DNA from: Regnicoccus_A sp014224355 | Lineage (GTDB): Bacteria > Cyanobacteriota > Cyanobacteriia > PCC-6307 > Cyanobiaceae | DNA: 64,000 bases | Reading direction: 5' to 3' | Assembly (NCBI RefSeq): GCF_050920705.1 | Contig: NZ_CP154799.1 | Location: 186,001-250,000, forward strand | Shown: in pieces, positions 19,031-27,551 of the stretch | Layout of the letters: the number at the start of each line of letters is the position of its first letter | How positions within the stretch are numbered: the first letter of the stretch is position 1 | The notes under the pieces: model-generated | Told to the model about the DNA's origin: nothing | What the model saw: only the letters and a program-made list of their open reading frames with translations | The model's database searches: none | Program-made: the position numbers and the translations under genes

Positions 19031-19086
19031 CTGGCGAGAAAGGAAGGGAACCAGGCTAAGCGGATCAGCAGCAGCACCCCTGGGCC

Positions 19087-19305
19087 TCAACGCCAGCGCC
19101 TCGGCCACCAGGCCCAGCGCAGCAGCTCGAGGACGGCCCAGAGCAGCAGACCGCCCACCAGCCAACCCGGTAGCCAGAGCAAGGGCCACAGCGGCCTGAG
19201 CAGAACCACGCCCAGGACCAGGCCAAGCACCACCAGGGCTCTGACCCTCCCGGCCGCACCGGGGAGGGTGGTCCACCGGCGGAGCCAGGGAGGTGGCGCG
19301 GGCAT
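19087..19305 (-). CDS. Small predicted membrane protein
   Basis: A 72-residue reading frame with a basic N-terminus (PPPWLRRWTTLPG), two hydrophobic stretches (VRALVVLGLVLGVVLLRPLW and LPGWLVGGLLLWAVLELLRW) and an Arg/Trp-rich end. It lies 56 bases upstream of glmM on the same strand and reads as a genuine small inner-membrane protein, but no family was recognised. Its ATG (19305) overlaps a possible ATG of the lytic transglycosylase on the opposite strand. Confidence 0.45.
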   Translation of the reverse strand: MPAPPPWLRRWTTLPGAAGRVRALVVLGLVLGVVLLRPLWPLLWLPGWLVGGLLLWAVLELLRWAWWPRRWR

Positions 19306-21372
19306 GACCGGCAGACGGGAACCCCAGAATGCCAAAGCCGTACCGGCGCGCTGCTGCCTGACCTTGCCCAACCCTTCCCCTGCCGGTCGCCGCGGCCCTC
19401 TGACCCTGGCCCTCACCGTGATCGGCAGCGGGGCCTTGTTGCTGCTGGGGCGACTGCTGCTGCAACAACGGCCCCTGCCCACCCCTGACACCCCTGCCCT
19501 CGACCTGGAGAGGATCCGCCGCTGGGATCCCGATCCCGAGCGGCGCCGGGAAGCCGGTCTGCTGCTGCTGCCGGCCAGCAGCAGCGAGGACCCTTCAGAC
19601 CAGAGGCGGCTGCTGCGGGGGCAGGGCTGGGGGCCGGGCCCGCTGGCGGCGGTGGCGCTCAAGCGCGCGGCCCTCGCCCGCGAAGCCCAGGGGCTCGCCG
19701 CCACTCTCCAGTGGCGCGAGCTGCTGGAGCGCTTTCCCATGGCGCCTCCCAGCGCCGATGCCCTCTACGCCCTCGGCCGTGAAGACCCGCCCCAGCGTCT
19801 GGAGCTGCTGCGCCGTTTCCCGGCCCACCCGGCGGCCCTGGCCGCGGCCCTGGAACTTGGTCCACAGGCCAGCCAGCGCCAGCAGGGAGCCCTGCACCTG
19901 GCCCGCTGGGGGCCCCGCTGGCCCGGTGCCGACGCACGCCTGCGCCAGATCTGCGCAAAGCCCGCCACGGCTCTGAGTGCCGTCCAGCGGGGGACCCTTG
20001 CCGCGGGGCTGGCCAGGGTCGGGGATGGGCGCCGAGCCCTGAGCTGCCTGGGTTCCACTCGGGGGGAGCCCCCCAGGAGCTGGAGATCGGCCGGGCCCTG
20101 CTGCGGGGTGGTCCCTCCGAGGCCAGGGCCGGGGCGGCGCGCCTGCTGGCCCTGAGCCGAGAGCGAAGCCAGCGGCCAGAGGCTCTCGAGGCCGTGCGAC
20201 TGCTGGCCCAGACCCCCGCTCCCACGGTCACCCCAGCCGAGCTGAGCGAGCTGCCTGAACCCCTGCGGCTGAGTGCGCCTGCGCAGGCGCGGTTGGTGCT
20301 CGATGCCGGCGGAGACTGGCGTCCGGTGCTGCAGCGCTGGCCACGGGATCCCGCCAGCTGGGACCTGCAGTGGGACCTGACCCGGGCCGCCCTGCTCAAG
20401 GGAGAGGCCGAGCAGGCCCTGGCCCTGCTGGAGGCCCTGCCCGCCACCGCTCTGCCGCCGCCGCTGGCCGCCCGACATCTGTTCTGGCGTGGCATGGCCC
20501 AGCGCCAGCTGGGCCAGCCGTCCGCGGCCCGGCGCAGCTGGGATGCTGTGCTGCGGCGTCTGCCCTGGAGCTACTACGCCTGGCGCAGCCGGGTCCAGCT
20601 GGGCGAACAACCTGAACTCCGGCTGCGCGCCGCCGGCCCGATCGCCCTGGCGGCAGAGCCCTGGCAGCCCCTGAACAGCGGCCAGCCTGATCTCGACCGG
20701 CTCTGGCGCCTGGCTCTCCACCTGGAAGCCTGGGAGCAATGGCGTCAGGAGCGCCCCTCGGCAACCCTCACCTCGCCCGAGGAGCTGATGCTGGAGGGGC
20801 GGCTGCGGCAGGGGGTCGGGGACGACTGGACCGGCCTGGGCCAGCTGGAGCAGGCGAGCCTGCGCTGGACCGGTGGCGACTGCCAGGCCAAGCTGCCCCT
20901 GGAGCGGGCCCTGCTGCCGATCCGTCACGGCGAGGCCTTCAGCACGGCCGCGGCCCGCCACGGGCTGGATCCGACCCTGCTGCTGGCCGTGGCCAGACAG
21001 GAATCACGCTTCACCCCCGGGGTGGGATCGGTGGCGGGGGCCATCGGCCTGCTGCAACTGATGCCGGCCACGGCCGCGGAGCTGGCCGGGGGGGTGGTCA
21101 GCAAGGATCAGCTGCGCGAGCCTGCCTTCAATGCGGAGCTGGGGGCGGCGTACCTCAACCAGATGCTCGCCCTTTGGAAAGACAACCCCTTTCTGGCAAT
21201 CGCCAGCTACAACGCCGGGCCGGGCGCGGTGGCCGACTGGCAGGACGGCAGGCTCCAGGCCAGCCCCGAACTCTGGGTGGAGGCGATTCCTTACCCCGAG
21301 ACCCGCCTCTACGTGAAGAAGGTGCTCGGCAATCTGTGGGGCTACCAGGAACGGCCAAGGCGGAGCTGCTGA
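19304..21372 (+). pseudogene. Soluble-lytic-transglycosylase-like protein, interrupted by a 1-nt frameshift
   Basis: Periplasmic or membrane-anchored murein lytic transglycosylase of about 690 residues. A membrane anchor (LTVIGSGALLLLGRLLL) leads into TPR-like superhelical repeats, and the C-terminal SLT domain has catalytic Glu in VARQESRFTPGVGSVAGAIG, then LLQLMPATA, NAELGAAYLNQML and IASYNAGPGAV. The reading frame breaks near 20061-20074, where a G6 run and a C6 run lie 2 bases apart; adding one base there joins both halves smoothly (GSTRGEPP then QELEIGRALL). As written, the first part ends at 20155 and the second can begin at 20194. Loss of one base in sequencing is more likely than true decay. 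The exact start (ATG 19304, or GTG 19418) is uncertain. Confidence 0.75.
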
Positions 21373-21385
21373 ACGGGCCTCAGCG

Positions 21386-21898
21386 TCAGGCCGCTTGTCC
21401 CAGCAGACCCCCCAGCTGCAAGAGCCGGCCGATCCAGACACCGAGCATCACGTACCCGGAGAGGAAAAAAGCCGTGAACAGCGGCGAGGGCACCACCCTG
21501 ATGCGTGTCAGATCCAGGCGGGCCAGCAGCACAGCCGTGGCCAGGATCAGCACGTCGGAGAGGGCACTGAGGTGGAGCAGGTAGAGGCCCCCGACAGTGA
21601 CCAGGAGCAGGCTGACGATCAGGGTGATCACCCGGCTTGCAGCCATCAGCATCGAAAGCTGACGCAGGAGCAGGTCGGGGACCGACGCCACCACCACCAC
21701 AACGGTCGCCTGCAGGCAGGCGACCGTCCAGTACAGCCCATAGACAGGATTCTGTTCGGGATTGACCAGGTCCTGGACCGGAGCATTCACCACCCAGTCA
21801 ACGCCGAGATAGATGCTCACCAGCAGGAGCACGAGCAGGAACGGCGCCCGCAGGGGCAGCAGGGCGAGGCGCAGGATGCTGCCGATCACCCTGGTCAT
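21386..21898 (-). CDS. Conserved-looking membrane protein of unknown function
   Basis: A 170-residue protein with four hydrophobic segments: APFLLVLLLVSIYLGVDWVV, TVACLQATVVVVVASV, VITLIVSLLLVTVGGLYLL and LFTAFFLSGYVMLGVWIG. No family motif was recognised. The ATG at 21898 overlaps the stop of the NIL-ferredoxin gene (ATGA), so the two are translationally coupled and probably act together. It converges on the lytic transglycosylase with 13 bases between stops. Confidence 0.65.
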   Translation of the reverse strand: MTRVIGSILRLALLPLRAPFLLVLLLVSIYLGVDWVVNAPVQDLVNPEQNPVYGLYWTVACLQATVVVVVASVPDLLLRQLSMLMAASRVITLIVSLLLVTVGGLYLLHLSALSDVLILATAVLLARLDLTRIRVVPSPLFTAFFLSGYVMLGVWIGRLLQLGGLLGQAA

Positions 21899-22308
21899 CG
21901 GGCCTCCAGCACCAGATCGATCGCGTCCAGGGGGCAGCTGGGGATGCATTGCTCGCAGACCAGACAGTGCTGGGCTGTGAATTCCAGCCGCCAGGCCGGC
22001 GGTCGACTGCGAAGGGCACCGCTGGGGCAGACGCTGGCGCAGATGCCGCAATCGACGCAGCGGCTGCGGTCGATACGGATCTCTCCCGGGGCGCGATCAA
22101 GACCCAGCCCGAGATCCTCGAGCCACTGCTCGGCCGCATCGAGCTCATCGATGTCACCTGAGAGCTCCACCACCATGGTGCCGCTCTGGTTGGGGGCGAT
22201 CTGGGCCCGCAGAATCTTGGCGGCTATGTCGAAATCCACAGCCAGGCGGTAGGTGATCGGGTGATGCACCGTTTCGCGCGGGAAGTGGATGGTGAGGCGA
22301 CGCTTCAC
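21895..22308 (-). CDS. NIL-domain 4Fe-4S ferredoxin
   Basis: A 137-residue protein with an N-terminal NIL domain (RLTIHFPRETVHHPITYRLA and GTMVVELSGDIDELDAAEQWL, about residues 3-75) and a C-terminal bacterial-type ferredoxin carrying two 4Fe-4S cluster motifs: CVDCGICASVCPSGAL and CLVCEQCIPSCPLDAI. NIL domains otherwise occur at the end of methionine ABC ATPases and in archaeal or bacterial sulfur-assimilation ferredoxins, where they are thought to bind sulfur amino acids or homocysteine. A role in sulfur-linked electron transfer is therefore inferred. It is the first gene of a pair with the downstream membrane protein. The divergent thioredoxin gene starts 86 bases away. Confidence 0.85.
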   Translation of the reverse strand: MKRRLTIHFPRETVHHPITYRLAVDFDIAAKILRAQIAPNQSGTMVVELSGDIDELDAAEQWLEDLGLGLDRAPGEIRIDRSRCVDCGICASVCPSGALRSRPPAWRLEFTAQHCLVCEQCIPSCPLDAIDLVLEAR

Positions 22309-22394
22309 CGCAGCCAGGAGTGTTGGGTCATGCTATCGAGCTCCTGACACAGAACTGCCAGAGTGCCCGTGGTTCAGGCCCCTCGATCACCACG

Positions 22395-22976
22395 ATGACC
22401 CAGCCCGACCCAGCGGCTCCAGCCGGTCCCTCCCCCCTGGGTCGCCGCGAGAGAATGGTGCTGGCTGCCGTCGCCGCCGCCCTGGCGCTGCTGCTGTTCT
22501 GGTTGCGCGGGGGACTGCAGCCCCAGGCACCACTGGAGCAGCTGGCCCGTCGTTCGCCTGAGCTGCCCCTGGCCCTCTCCAGTGGTCGCCCCTCGATCGT
22601 GGAGTTCTACGCCGACTGGTGTGAAGCCTGCCGCTCGATGGCTCCGGCGATGGCGGCCCTGGAGAGTGAGCACCACGGCGAGCTCAATGTGGTGCTGCTG
22701 AATGTGGACAATCCGCGCTGGAGTCCTGAAATCGATCGCTACGGGGTGAACGGCATCCCCCAGCTGGAGCTGTTTGATCGCAGCGGCAGCTCGATCGGGC
22801 GCTCCCTCGGGGCCCGCAGCCGGCCCGAACTGGCTGCGATCATGACTGCCCTGATCGAGGAGACGCCCCTGCCGCTGCTGGCGGGCGTCGGCAGCCTCTC
22901 GCCCCTGGCGGGCGGCGAGGCCCAGACCCCGAGCCAGACCACCCCGGCCCAGGCCGGTCCCCGCAGCCACGGTTGA
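22395..22976 (+). CDS. Membrane-anchored thioredoxin-fold protein (TxlA/HCF164-like)
   Basis: A 193-residue protein with an N-terminal membrane helix (MVLAAVAAALALLLFWL, about 21-37) and a thioredoxin domain with IVEFYADWCEACRSMAPAM, active site WCEAC (not WCGPC), and cis-Pro in VNGIPQLELFD. Family members (TxlA, plastid HCF164) carry electrons across the thylakoid or plasma membrane for disulfide reduction in cytochrome and photosynthetic assembly. The C-terminal ~40 residues are a Pro/Gly-rich tail. ATG 22395 fits the basic pre-helix sequence. thyX begins 32 bases downstream. Confidence 0.85.
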   Translation: MTQPDPAAPAGPSPLGRRERMVLAAVAAALALLLFWLRGGLQPQAPLEQLARRSPELPLALSSGRPSIVEFYADWCEACRSMAPAMAALESEHHGELNVVLLNVDNPRWSPEIDRYGVNGIPQLELFDRSGSSIGRSLGARSRPELAAIMTALIEETPLPLLAGVGSLSPLAGGEAQTPSQTTPAQAGPRSHG

Positions 22977-23008
22977 AACCACCGCCATCCACCCCTGCCC
23001 GCTGCCCC

Positions 23009-23731
23009 ATGGACCGTTTCCGGGTCGAGCTGATCGCTGCCACCCCCAACCCCCAGCAGTGCGTCTATGCCGCCATGCATCAGGACTACAGCGAGGGATT
23101 CGTTGCCGCCGACCGGGCCGACTGGCCCGACGAACGCACGGCGGGTGAGATCTGCGTGAAGCGGCTGCTCTCGGGCGAGCGCGGCCACTACGGACCTCTG
23201 GAGCATGCCCAGATCGTGCTCAACGTGGGCTGGTTTCCCCACTCGGTGATGCAGCAGGCCCGCACCCACCGCGTCGGGGTGAGTTTCGATGTGCAGTCGA
23301 TGCGCTACACCGGCGATCGCATCTGCCGCGCCGCCAACGGAGACCTGGAGCTGGAGGAGGTGTTCTACCTGCGCCCGGTGGGGTCCTACAGTGATCGCCA
23401 GGGCAAGAAATACGAGTACACAGCCGAGCAGCGAGCCCTCGACCTCGACCTCTGCCGGAAGGCGGCAGAGCGGTATCGGGATCTACTGGCGGCCGGCTTC
23501 GCCGAGGAACACGCCCGCGGCATCCTCCCTTTCGACTACCGCCAGCACTTCGTGGCGAGCTTCAGCCTGCGCGCACTGCTGCATTTTCTCGATCTGCGCG
23601 CCAAGCTGGATGCACAACTGGAGATCCGCCAGCTCTGTGATCTGATCTGGCCCCACCTGGAGTCGTGGGCTCCGCAGATCGCCACCTGGTATGGCCGTTC
23701 CCGGCTGCACAAAGCGCGCCTGGCCCCCTGA
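23009..23731 (+). CDS. thyX: Flavin-dependent thymidylate synthase ThyX
   Basis: Makes dTMP from dUMP using FAD, NADPH and methylenetetrahydrofolate; 240 residues. The ThyX signature RHRxxSxNxxSxR appears as RTHRVGVSFDVQSMR (about 86-100); upstream is CVKRLLSGERGHYGPLEHAQ and downstream RGILPFDYRQHF. ATG 23009 (MDRFRVELI) was chosen over an in-frame TTG at 22973 that would overlap the thioredoxin stop. dcd, which feeds dUMP synthesis, lies two genes on in the opposite strand, so pyrimidine deoxynucleotide genes are clustered here. Confidence 0.95.
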   Translation: MDRFRVELIAATPNPQQCVYAAMHQDYSEGFVAADRADWPDERTAGEICVKRLLSGERGHYGPLEHAQIVLNVGWFPHSVMQQARTHRVGVSFDVQSMRYTGDRICRAANGDLELEEVFYLRPVGSYSDRQGKKYEYTAEQRALDLDLCRKAAERYRDLLAAGFAEEHARGILPFDYRQHFVASFSLRALLHFLDLRAKLDAQLEIRQLCDLIWPHLESWAPQIATWYGRSRLHKARLAP

Positions 23732-23767
23732 CCACCTGTGCCTGCAAGACCCTCTGCAAGCCCATCG

Positions 23768-24121
23768 ATGCCGCCGCTGCTGCTGCTCCTGCTGCTGATC
23801 GCCCCGGCCGCGCACGGCCAGACGCTGATCGATGCAGCGGGAGCGGCCGCCATTCAGGGAACCCTGCAAGGGGCCTCTGCTCCGGGATACACCAACCTGC
23901 TCAGATCCGTCGAAGGCCGGATGCTCACTCCTGGAGCAGGCGGCGGCAGCGATTCCTTCGGCATGCTCTCAGCGCCGGGCGCACGAGGTCCCCATGCGAG
24001 GAGAGGCTCTGCCCTGCAGGAGAGCGAGACCCTGTTTGTGGTCAATGGACGGGTGATTCGTCTCTGCCCGAGCGGACTGCCCTGCATCGGTCAGGTGCGC
24101 CGGGCCATGGGGCTGCCCTGA
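23768..24121 (+). CDS. Small secreted protein of unknown function
   Basis: A 117-residue protein with a clear signal peptide (MPPLLLLLLLIAPAAHG, cleavage expected near AHG-QT), then a Gly/Ser-rich middle (MLTPGAGGGSDSFGML) and a C-terminal block with two Cys (VNGRVIRLCPSGLPCIGQVRR) that could form a disulfide. No family was recognised. ATG 23768 matches the signal peptide start; a GTG at 23738 is in frame. It sits 36 bases after thyX and converges on dcd. Confidence 0.6.
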   Translation: MPPLLLLLLLIAPAAHGQTLIDAAGAAAIQGTLQGASAPGYTNLLRSVEGRMLTPGAGGGSDSFGMLSAPGARGPHARRGSALQESETLFVVNGRVIRLCPSGLPCIGQVRRAMGLP

Positions 24122-24145
24122 ACCCGAGCTGGCCCCTCCAGTGAT

Positions 24146-24739
24146 TCAGACCTTGGCCAGAGTGACGCGCTCCGGCTGATGCTGATATTTACCGGCACGA
24201 TCCTGATAGGTGGTTTCGCAGGGATCTCCTTCGAAGAACAGCAGCTGGGTGATGCCTTCATTCGCATAGATGCGGCAGTCAGCCCCGGATGAGTTGCTGA
24301 ACTCGAGGGTAAGGTGGCCCTGCCAGCCGGCCTCGGCCGGCGTGGTGTTCACGATGATGCCCAGCCGGGCATAGGTGCTCTTGCCCAGACAGATCACGGT
24401 GATCGTAGGGGGGACTTTCAGTTTCTCCAGAGCGACGCCGAGTCCATAGGAATGGGCTGGCAGGATGAAGAAATCACCGTCGTCGTCGTGGTGGAGTGGC
24501 GCGGGCTCCAGGTTGTCCGGGTTGAACCGCTTGGGGTTCATCACCGTGCCAGGCACGTGCCGGAAGATCAGGAATTCCCGAGGCGAGAGGCGCAGGTCGT
24601 AGCCGTAGGAGGAACAGCCGAAACTCAGCACCGGCCGTGAGGCGGTGTCCGGAGCCAGGTGCCTCACCAGGTCAGGTTGGAAGGGCTCGATCATCCCTTC
24701 AACAGCCCTGGCATTGATCCAGCGGTCGTTCTTCAGCAT
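24146..24739 (-). CDS. dcd: dCTP deaminase
   Basis: Deaminates dCTP to dUTP, supplying dUMP for ThyX. At 197 residues it has the normal trimeric-enzyme length. Visible features include CSSYGYDLRLSPREFLIF (about 43-60), ILPAHSYGLGVALEKL, the catalytic region CLGKSTYARLGIIVNTTPAEAGW with Arg and the catalytic Glu, and LEFSNSSGADCRIYANEGITQLLFFEG. The start overlaps the end of cobO (cobO stop at 24735-24733, dcd ATG at 24739-24737), so the two are co-transcribed. Confidence 0.95.
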   Translation of the reverse strand: MLKNDRWINARAVEGMIEPFQPDLVRHLAPDTASRPVLSFGCSSYGYDLRLSPREFLIFRHVPGTVMNPKRFNPDNLEPAPLHHDDDGDFFILPAHSYGLGVALEKLKVPPTITVICLGKSTYARLGIIVNTTPAEAGWQGHLTLEFSNSSGADCRIYANEGITQLLFFEGDPCETTYQDRAGKYQHQPERVTLAKV

Positions 24740-25328
24740 GGGGCACCCCCGCGCCGCAGCTGGGTGACCTGATCGGCCATGCCCAGCAGCTCGAGGGGGA
24801 TGGCCGGACCCGTGAGGATCACATCCAGGTGGGCCGGTCGTTGCTCAAGGGTGCTGATCACCTCCCCCCTGGGAGGTACCCCAGCTCGATCGCCAGTCCA
24901 AGTTCGTCGAGAACCATCAGATCCACCGCCGCCTCCATCAGCTGATCACGGCTGAAGGCCCACACCTCCTCCACGGCGGCGCGCACCGACACCTGCTCCC
25001 GGTCGGCAGGCTCGGTGAGACAGGAGGCCACGGCCGGGCGCAACCACTGCAGGCGGCCGCAGAGGCTGAGGCTGCGGCCAGGCCCCTGGTCGACCCCACC
25101 CTTGAGGAACTGGCTGATCAGCACCCGACTGCCCAGCCCGGCTGTGCGCAGGGCCTGGCTGAACACCCCTCCGAAACTGCCGCGGAAGGGGGCTGTGTGC
25201 ACCTGAAGAAGGCCTTCGGGCCTGGCCAGCGCTGCCCGGGGGCGGGGCGGCGGCACCGGCCGGGAGGCCGGCACGGCGCGCAGGGGATGGCGCGACTCAT
25301 GGGAGGCGTTGCGCAGGCTGGCCGTCAT
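24733..25328 (-). pseudogene. cobO: CobO-like cob(I)alamin adenosyltransferase, interrupted by a 1-nt frameshift
   Basis: BtuR/CobO-family protein of about 198 residues, expected to adenosylate the corrin cobalt. Family features: HTAPFRGSFGGVFSQALRTAG, LISQFLKGG, VDLMVLDELGLAIELGYLP. The frame stops at 24858 because a C6 run at 24864-24869 (G6 on the coding strand) appears one base short; restoring it gives GYLPGGEVISTLEQRP and runs through ILTGPAIPLELLGMADQV to a stop overlapping dcd. Odd feature: the ATP P-loop, normally GKGKT/S, reads PFRGSFGG and lacks the invariant Lys. Some picocyanobacterial relatives beside ntcA appear similar, so the protein may not be a conventional adenosyltransferase. 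The homopolymer site suggests a base-calling error. Confidence 0.7.
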
Positions 25329-25467
25329 CAACACCCCAAGGGAAGCGCGGTCCTGAATGTAGCGGCGTCCGCGCCGCCAGCAAGACTTCGCCACCATCCC
25401 TAGTGCGAACGTCCGTACCACTCTCCGAGCTCCGCTCCCGCCGGGCCTGCGTTGATACTGTTGATAA

Positions 25468-25509
25468 GTGTCGGTCACTACAAGGCGTGCCACTGGCGAT
25501 CCTTACCGT
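25468..25509 (+). promoter_or_regulatory. Candidate NtcA-activated promoter of ntcA
   Basis: GTG-N8-TAC (25468-25481) matches the NtcA operator GTA-N8-TAC with one change. A TANNNT -10 hexamer, TACCGT (25504-25509), begins exactly 22 bases after it, the spacing of class II NtcA-dependent promoters. The ntcA ATG follows 26 bases later. Positive autoregulation of ntcA is known in cyanobacteria, so site, spacing and context agree. Confidence 0.5.
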
Positions 25510-25535
25510 CCGTCTCACACCTGCTCCGCCGAAAC

Positions 25536-26264
25536 ATGGTTGGCGCGATGCGCGGATTCAGCCGAACCGGCGGCCCTTCGACACCGGCTCCCGTCGGGCT
25601 GGCCGCAGCCGCCAACGGCGCCCACACCCTTCTGGATGTGATGCGCGGGCTGAGCGGCTGCGTGATCGAAACCGTGGAGCGGGGCAAAACGATCTTCTTC
25701 CCAGGTGATCCGGCCGAGCGGGTCTACCTGCTGCGTCGCGGAGCGGTCCGCCTCTCGCGGGTCTATGAATCGGGCGAGGAGATCACCGTGGCCCTGCTGC
25801 GGGAAAACAGCCTGTTCGGGGTGCTCTCTCTGCTCACCGGTCAGCGGTCCGATCGCTTCTACCACGCGGTGGCCTTCACCCGGGTCGAGCTGGTGGCCGC
25901 CCCGGCCGGCTCGGTGCGGAGGGCCATCGAGCAGGACTCGAGCGTGGGGCTGCTGCTGCTGCAGGGCCTCTCCTCCCGGATCCTGCAGACCGAAACGATG
26001 ATCGAGACCCTCACCCACAGGGACATGTCGTCGCGGCTGGTGAGTTTTCTGCTGGTGCTCTGCCGGGATTTCGGTGTGCCTGGCAGCGAAGGCATCACAA
26101 TCGACCTGCGCCTCTCCCATCAGGCGATTGCGGAGGCGATCGGATCAACCCGGGTCACGATCACCCGCCTGCTGGGCGATCTGCGCCAGTCAGGGCTGGT
26201 GCAGATCGATCGCAAGAAGATCACGGTCTTCGATCCGGTCGCCCTCGCCAAGCGTTTCAGCTGA
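25536..26264 (+). CDS. ntcA: Global nitrogen regulator NtcA
   Basis: Crp-family activator of nitrogen-assimilation genes that senses 2-oxoglutarate; 242 residues. The effector domain shows VERGKTIFFPGDPAERVYLLRRGAVRLSRVYESGEEITVALL (about 47-88). The long C helix is followed by the HTH LRLSHQAIAEAIGSTRVTITRLLGDL, essentially the NtcA recognition helix. The ATG at 25536 (MVGAMRGFSRTGG) is preferred to an upstream in-frame start at 25452, which would include the promoter-like region. It is divergent from cobO and followed by the DUF3084 gene 45 bases on. Confidence 0.95.
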   Translation: MVGAMRGFSRTGGPSTPAPVGLAAAANGAHTLLDVMRGLSGCVIETVERGKTIFFPGDPAERVYLLRRGAVRLSRVYESGEEITVALLRENSLFGVLSLLTGQRSDRFYHAVAFTRVELVAAPAGSVRRAIEQDSSVGLLLLQGLSSRILQTETMIETLTHRDMSSRLVSFLLVLCRDFGVPGSEGITIDLRLSHQAIAEAIGSTRVTITRLLGDLRQSGLVQIDRKKITVFDPVALAKRFS

Positions 26265-26309
26265 GCCGGTTGCCACCGCCACTGATACTGGGACCACACG
26301 CACGGCGCT

Positions 26310-27551
26310 GTGTCCGGCTGGCTGCTGATTCTGGCGCTCCTGGCCCTCGGAGGGGTGCTGGCCACCCTGGGCGACCGGCTCGGGAGCCGGGTCGGCAAGG
26401 CCAGGCTCAGTCTGTTCAACCTGCGGCCGCGCAACACGGCCGTGCTGATCACCGTGCTCACGGGCAGCCTGATCAGTGCCGCCTCCCTCGGCCTGATGCT
26501 GGCGGTGAGCGAACGGTTGCGCGTCGGGCTGTTCGAACTCGACGCCCTGCAGGCACGGCTGCTCGAGAGCCGCACCACCCTGCGCCGCAGTGAGAAAAAT
26601 CTCCGCCTGAGCAAGCAGGAGCAGGCCCGGGTGGAGGCGGCCCTGAAGCGGGCCCGCCGCGATCGGGAGCAGACCCGCCGTCAGCTCACGGCCGCCGAGA
26701 TCCAGGCGCGCCGGCTGCGCGGGGAACTGAAGCCCCTGCAGACCCAGCGACAGCAACTGCTGGCCCAGCGCAATCGACTTAACCAGGACATCCGCGCCAG
26801 GGACCAGGACATCCACAGGACCGAGACGGAACTGGCCCGGGTGCGCGGCCTGATCAGTGCCGGTGAGGCCGAGCTCAAGGGACTGGAGGAGAAACTGATC
26901 GCCCTGCGCCGCGGCGACGTGGTGCTCAGCAGCGGTCAGCCCCTGGCCACGGCCAAGGTGAAGCCCCGCAACGGGGCCGAGGCCAGGGAAGCGGTCGTGG
27001 CGCTGCTGCGTCAGGCCAATCTGAATGCCTTCCAGCGGGTTCTGCCCGGGGAAGAGCCCAACCGGCAGATCCTGCTGGTACCGCGGCAGGACATCGCCAC
27101 GCTCGAAGCCCGCATCTCCCGGGGAGGACCCTGGGTGGTGAGCATCCTCTCGGCTGCCAACGTGCTGCGCGGCGAAGACCAGGTGCTGGGATTCCCCGAC
27201 CTCAGGCCCAACCGCCAGGTGCTGCGCCAGGGCGATCTGATGGCGTCCACGGTGCTGGAGGGCAATGAGCGCTCCAGCGAACAGGTGCACAGCCGCCTCA
27301 ATCTGCTGCTGGCGGCCTCCTTTGCGAAGGCCCAGCGCCAGGGCTCGATCGCCGATGGGGTCCAGTTCGATGTGGCCACCTTCAACCGGCTGGGGCGAGA
27401 ACTGAGTGAGCGGCCCCTCGGGCAGACCGTGACCCTGGAGGCTGTGGCACTCCGCGACGCGGAAACCCCTGACCCTCTGGTGCTCGAGCTCCGCCTGGCC
27501 GCGGTCCCCAGCGAACCACGGCAGGAACGGCTGGGCCCGGGGCGGCCATGA
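26310..27551 (+). CDS. DUF3084 coiled-coil membrane protein
   Basis: A 413-residue cyanobacterial protein. Two membrane helices lie at the N-terminus (LLILALLALGGVLATLGD and VLITVLTGSLISAASLGLML) around the motif LGSRVGKARLSLFNLRPRNTA. A long coiled coil rich in Arg/Leu/Glu/Gln spans about residues 75-200, and a C-terminal globular domain includes EAVVALLRQANLNAF and VVSILSAANVLRGEDQVLGF. This is the DUF3084 layout; function unknown, perhaps envelope-associated. The start is GTG 26310. Its stop overlaps the next start (ATGA at 27548-27551), coupling it to the YqgF-like gene. Confidence 0.8.
   Translation: MSGWLLILALLALGGVLATLGDRLGSRVGKARLSLFNLRPRNTAVLITVLTGSLISAASLGLMLAVSERLRVGLFELDALQARLLESRTTLRRSEKNLRLSKQEQARVEAALKRARRDREQTRRQLTAAEIQARRLRGELKPLQTQRQQLLAQRNRLNQDIRARDQDIHRTETELARVRGLISAGEAELKGLEEKLIALRRGDVVLSSGQPLATAKVKPRNGAEAREAVVALLRQANLNAFQRVLPGEEPNRQILLVPRQDIATLEARISRGGPWVVSILSAANVLRGEDQVLGFPDLRPNRQVLRQGDLMASTVLEGNERSSEQVHSRLNLLLAASFAKAQRQGSIADGVQFDVATFNRLGRELSERPLGQTVTLEAVALRDAETPDPLVLELRLAAVPSEPRQERLGPGRP

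Noticed and set aside
20061..20074. Programmed -1 ribosomal frameshift in the lytic transglycosylase
   Set aside because: The codons at the G6/C6 runs do not make a good X-XXY-YYZ heptamer, no stimulatory structure is evident, and similar one-base losses recur in unrelated genes.
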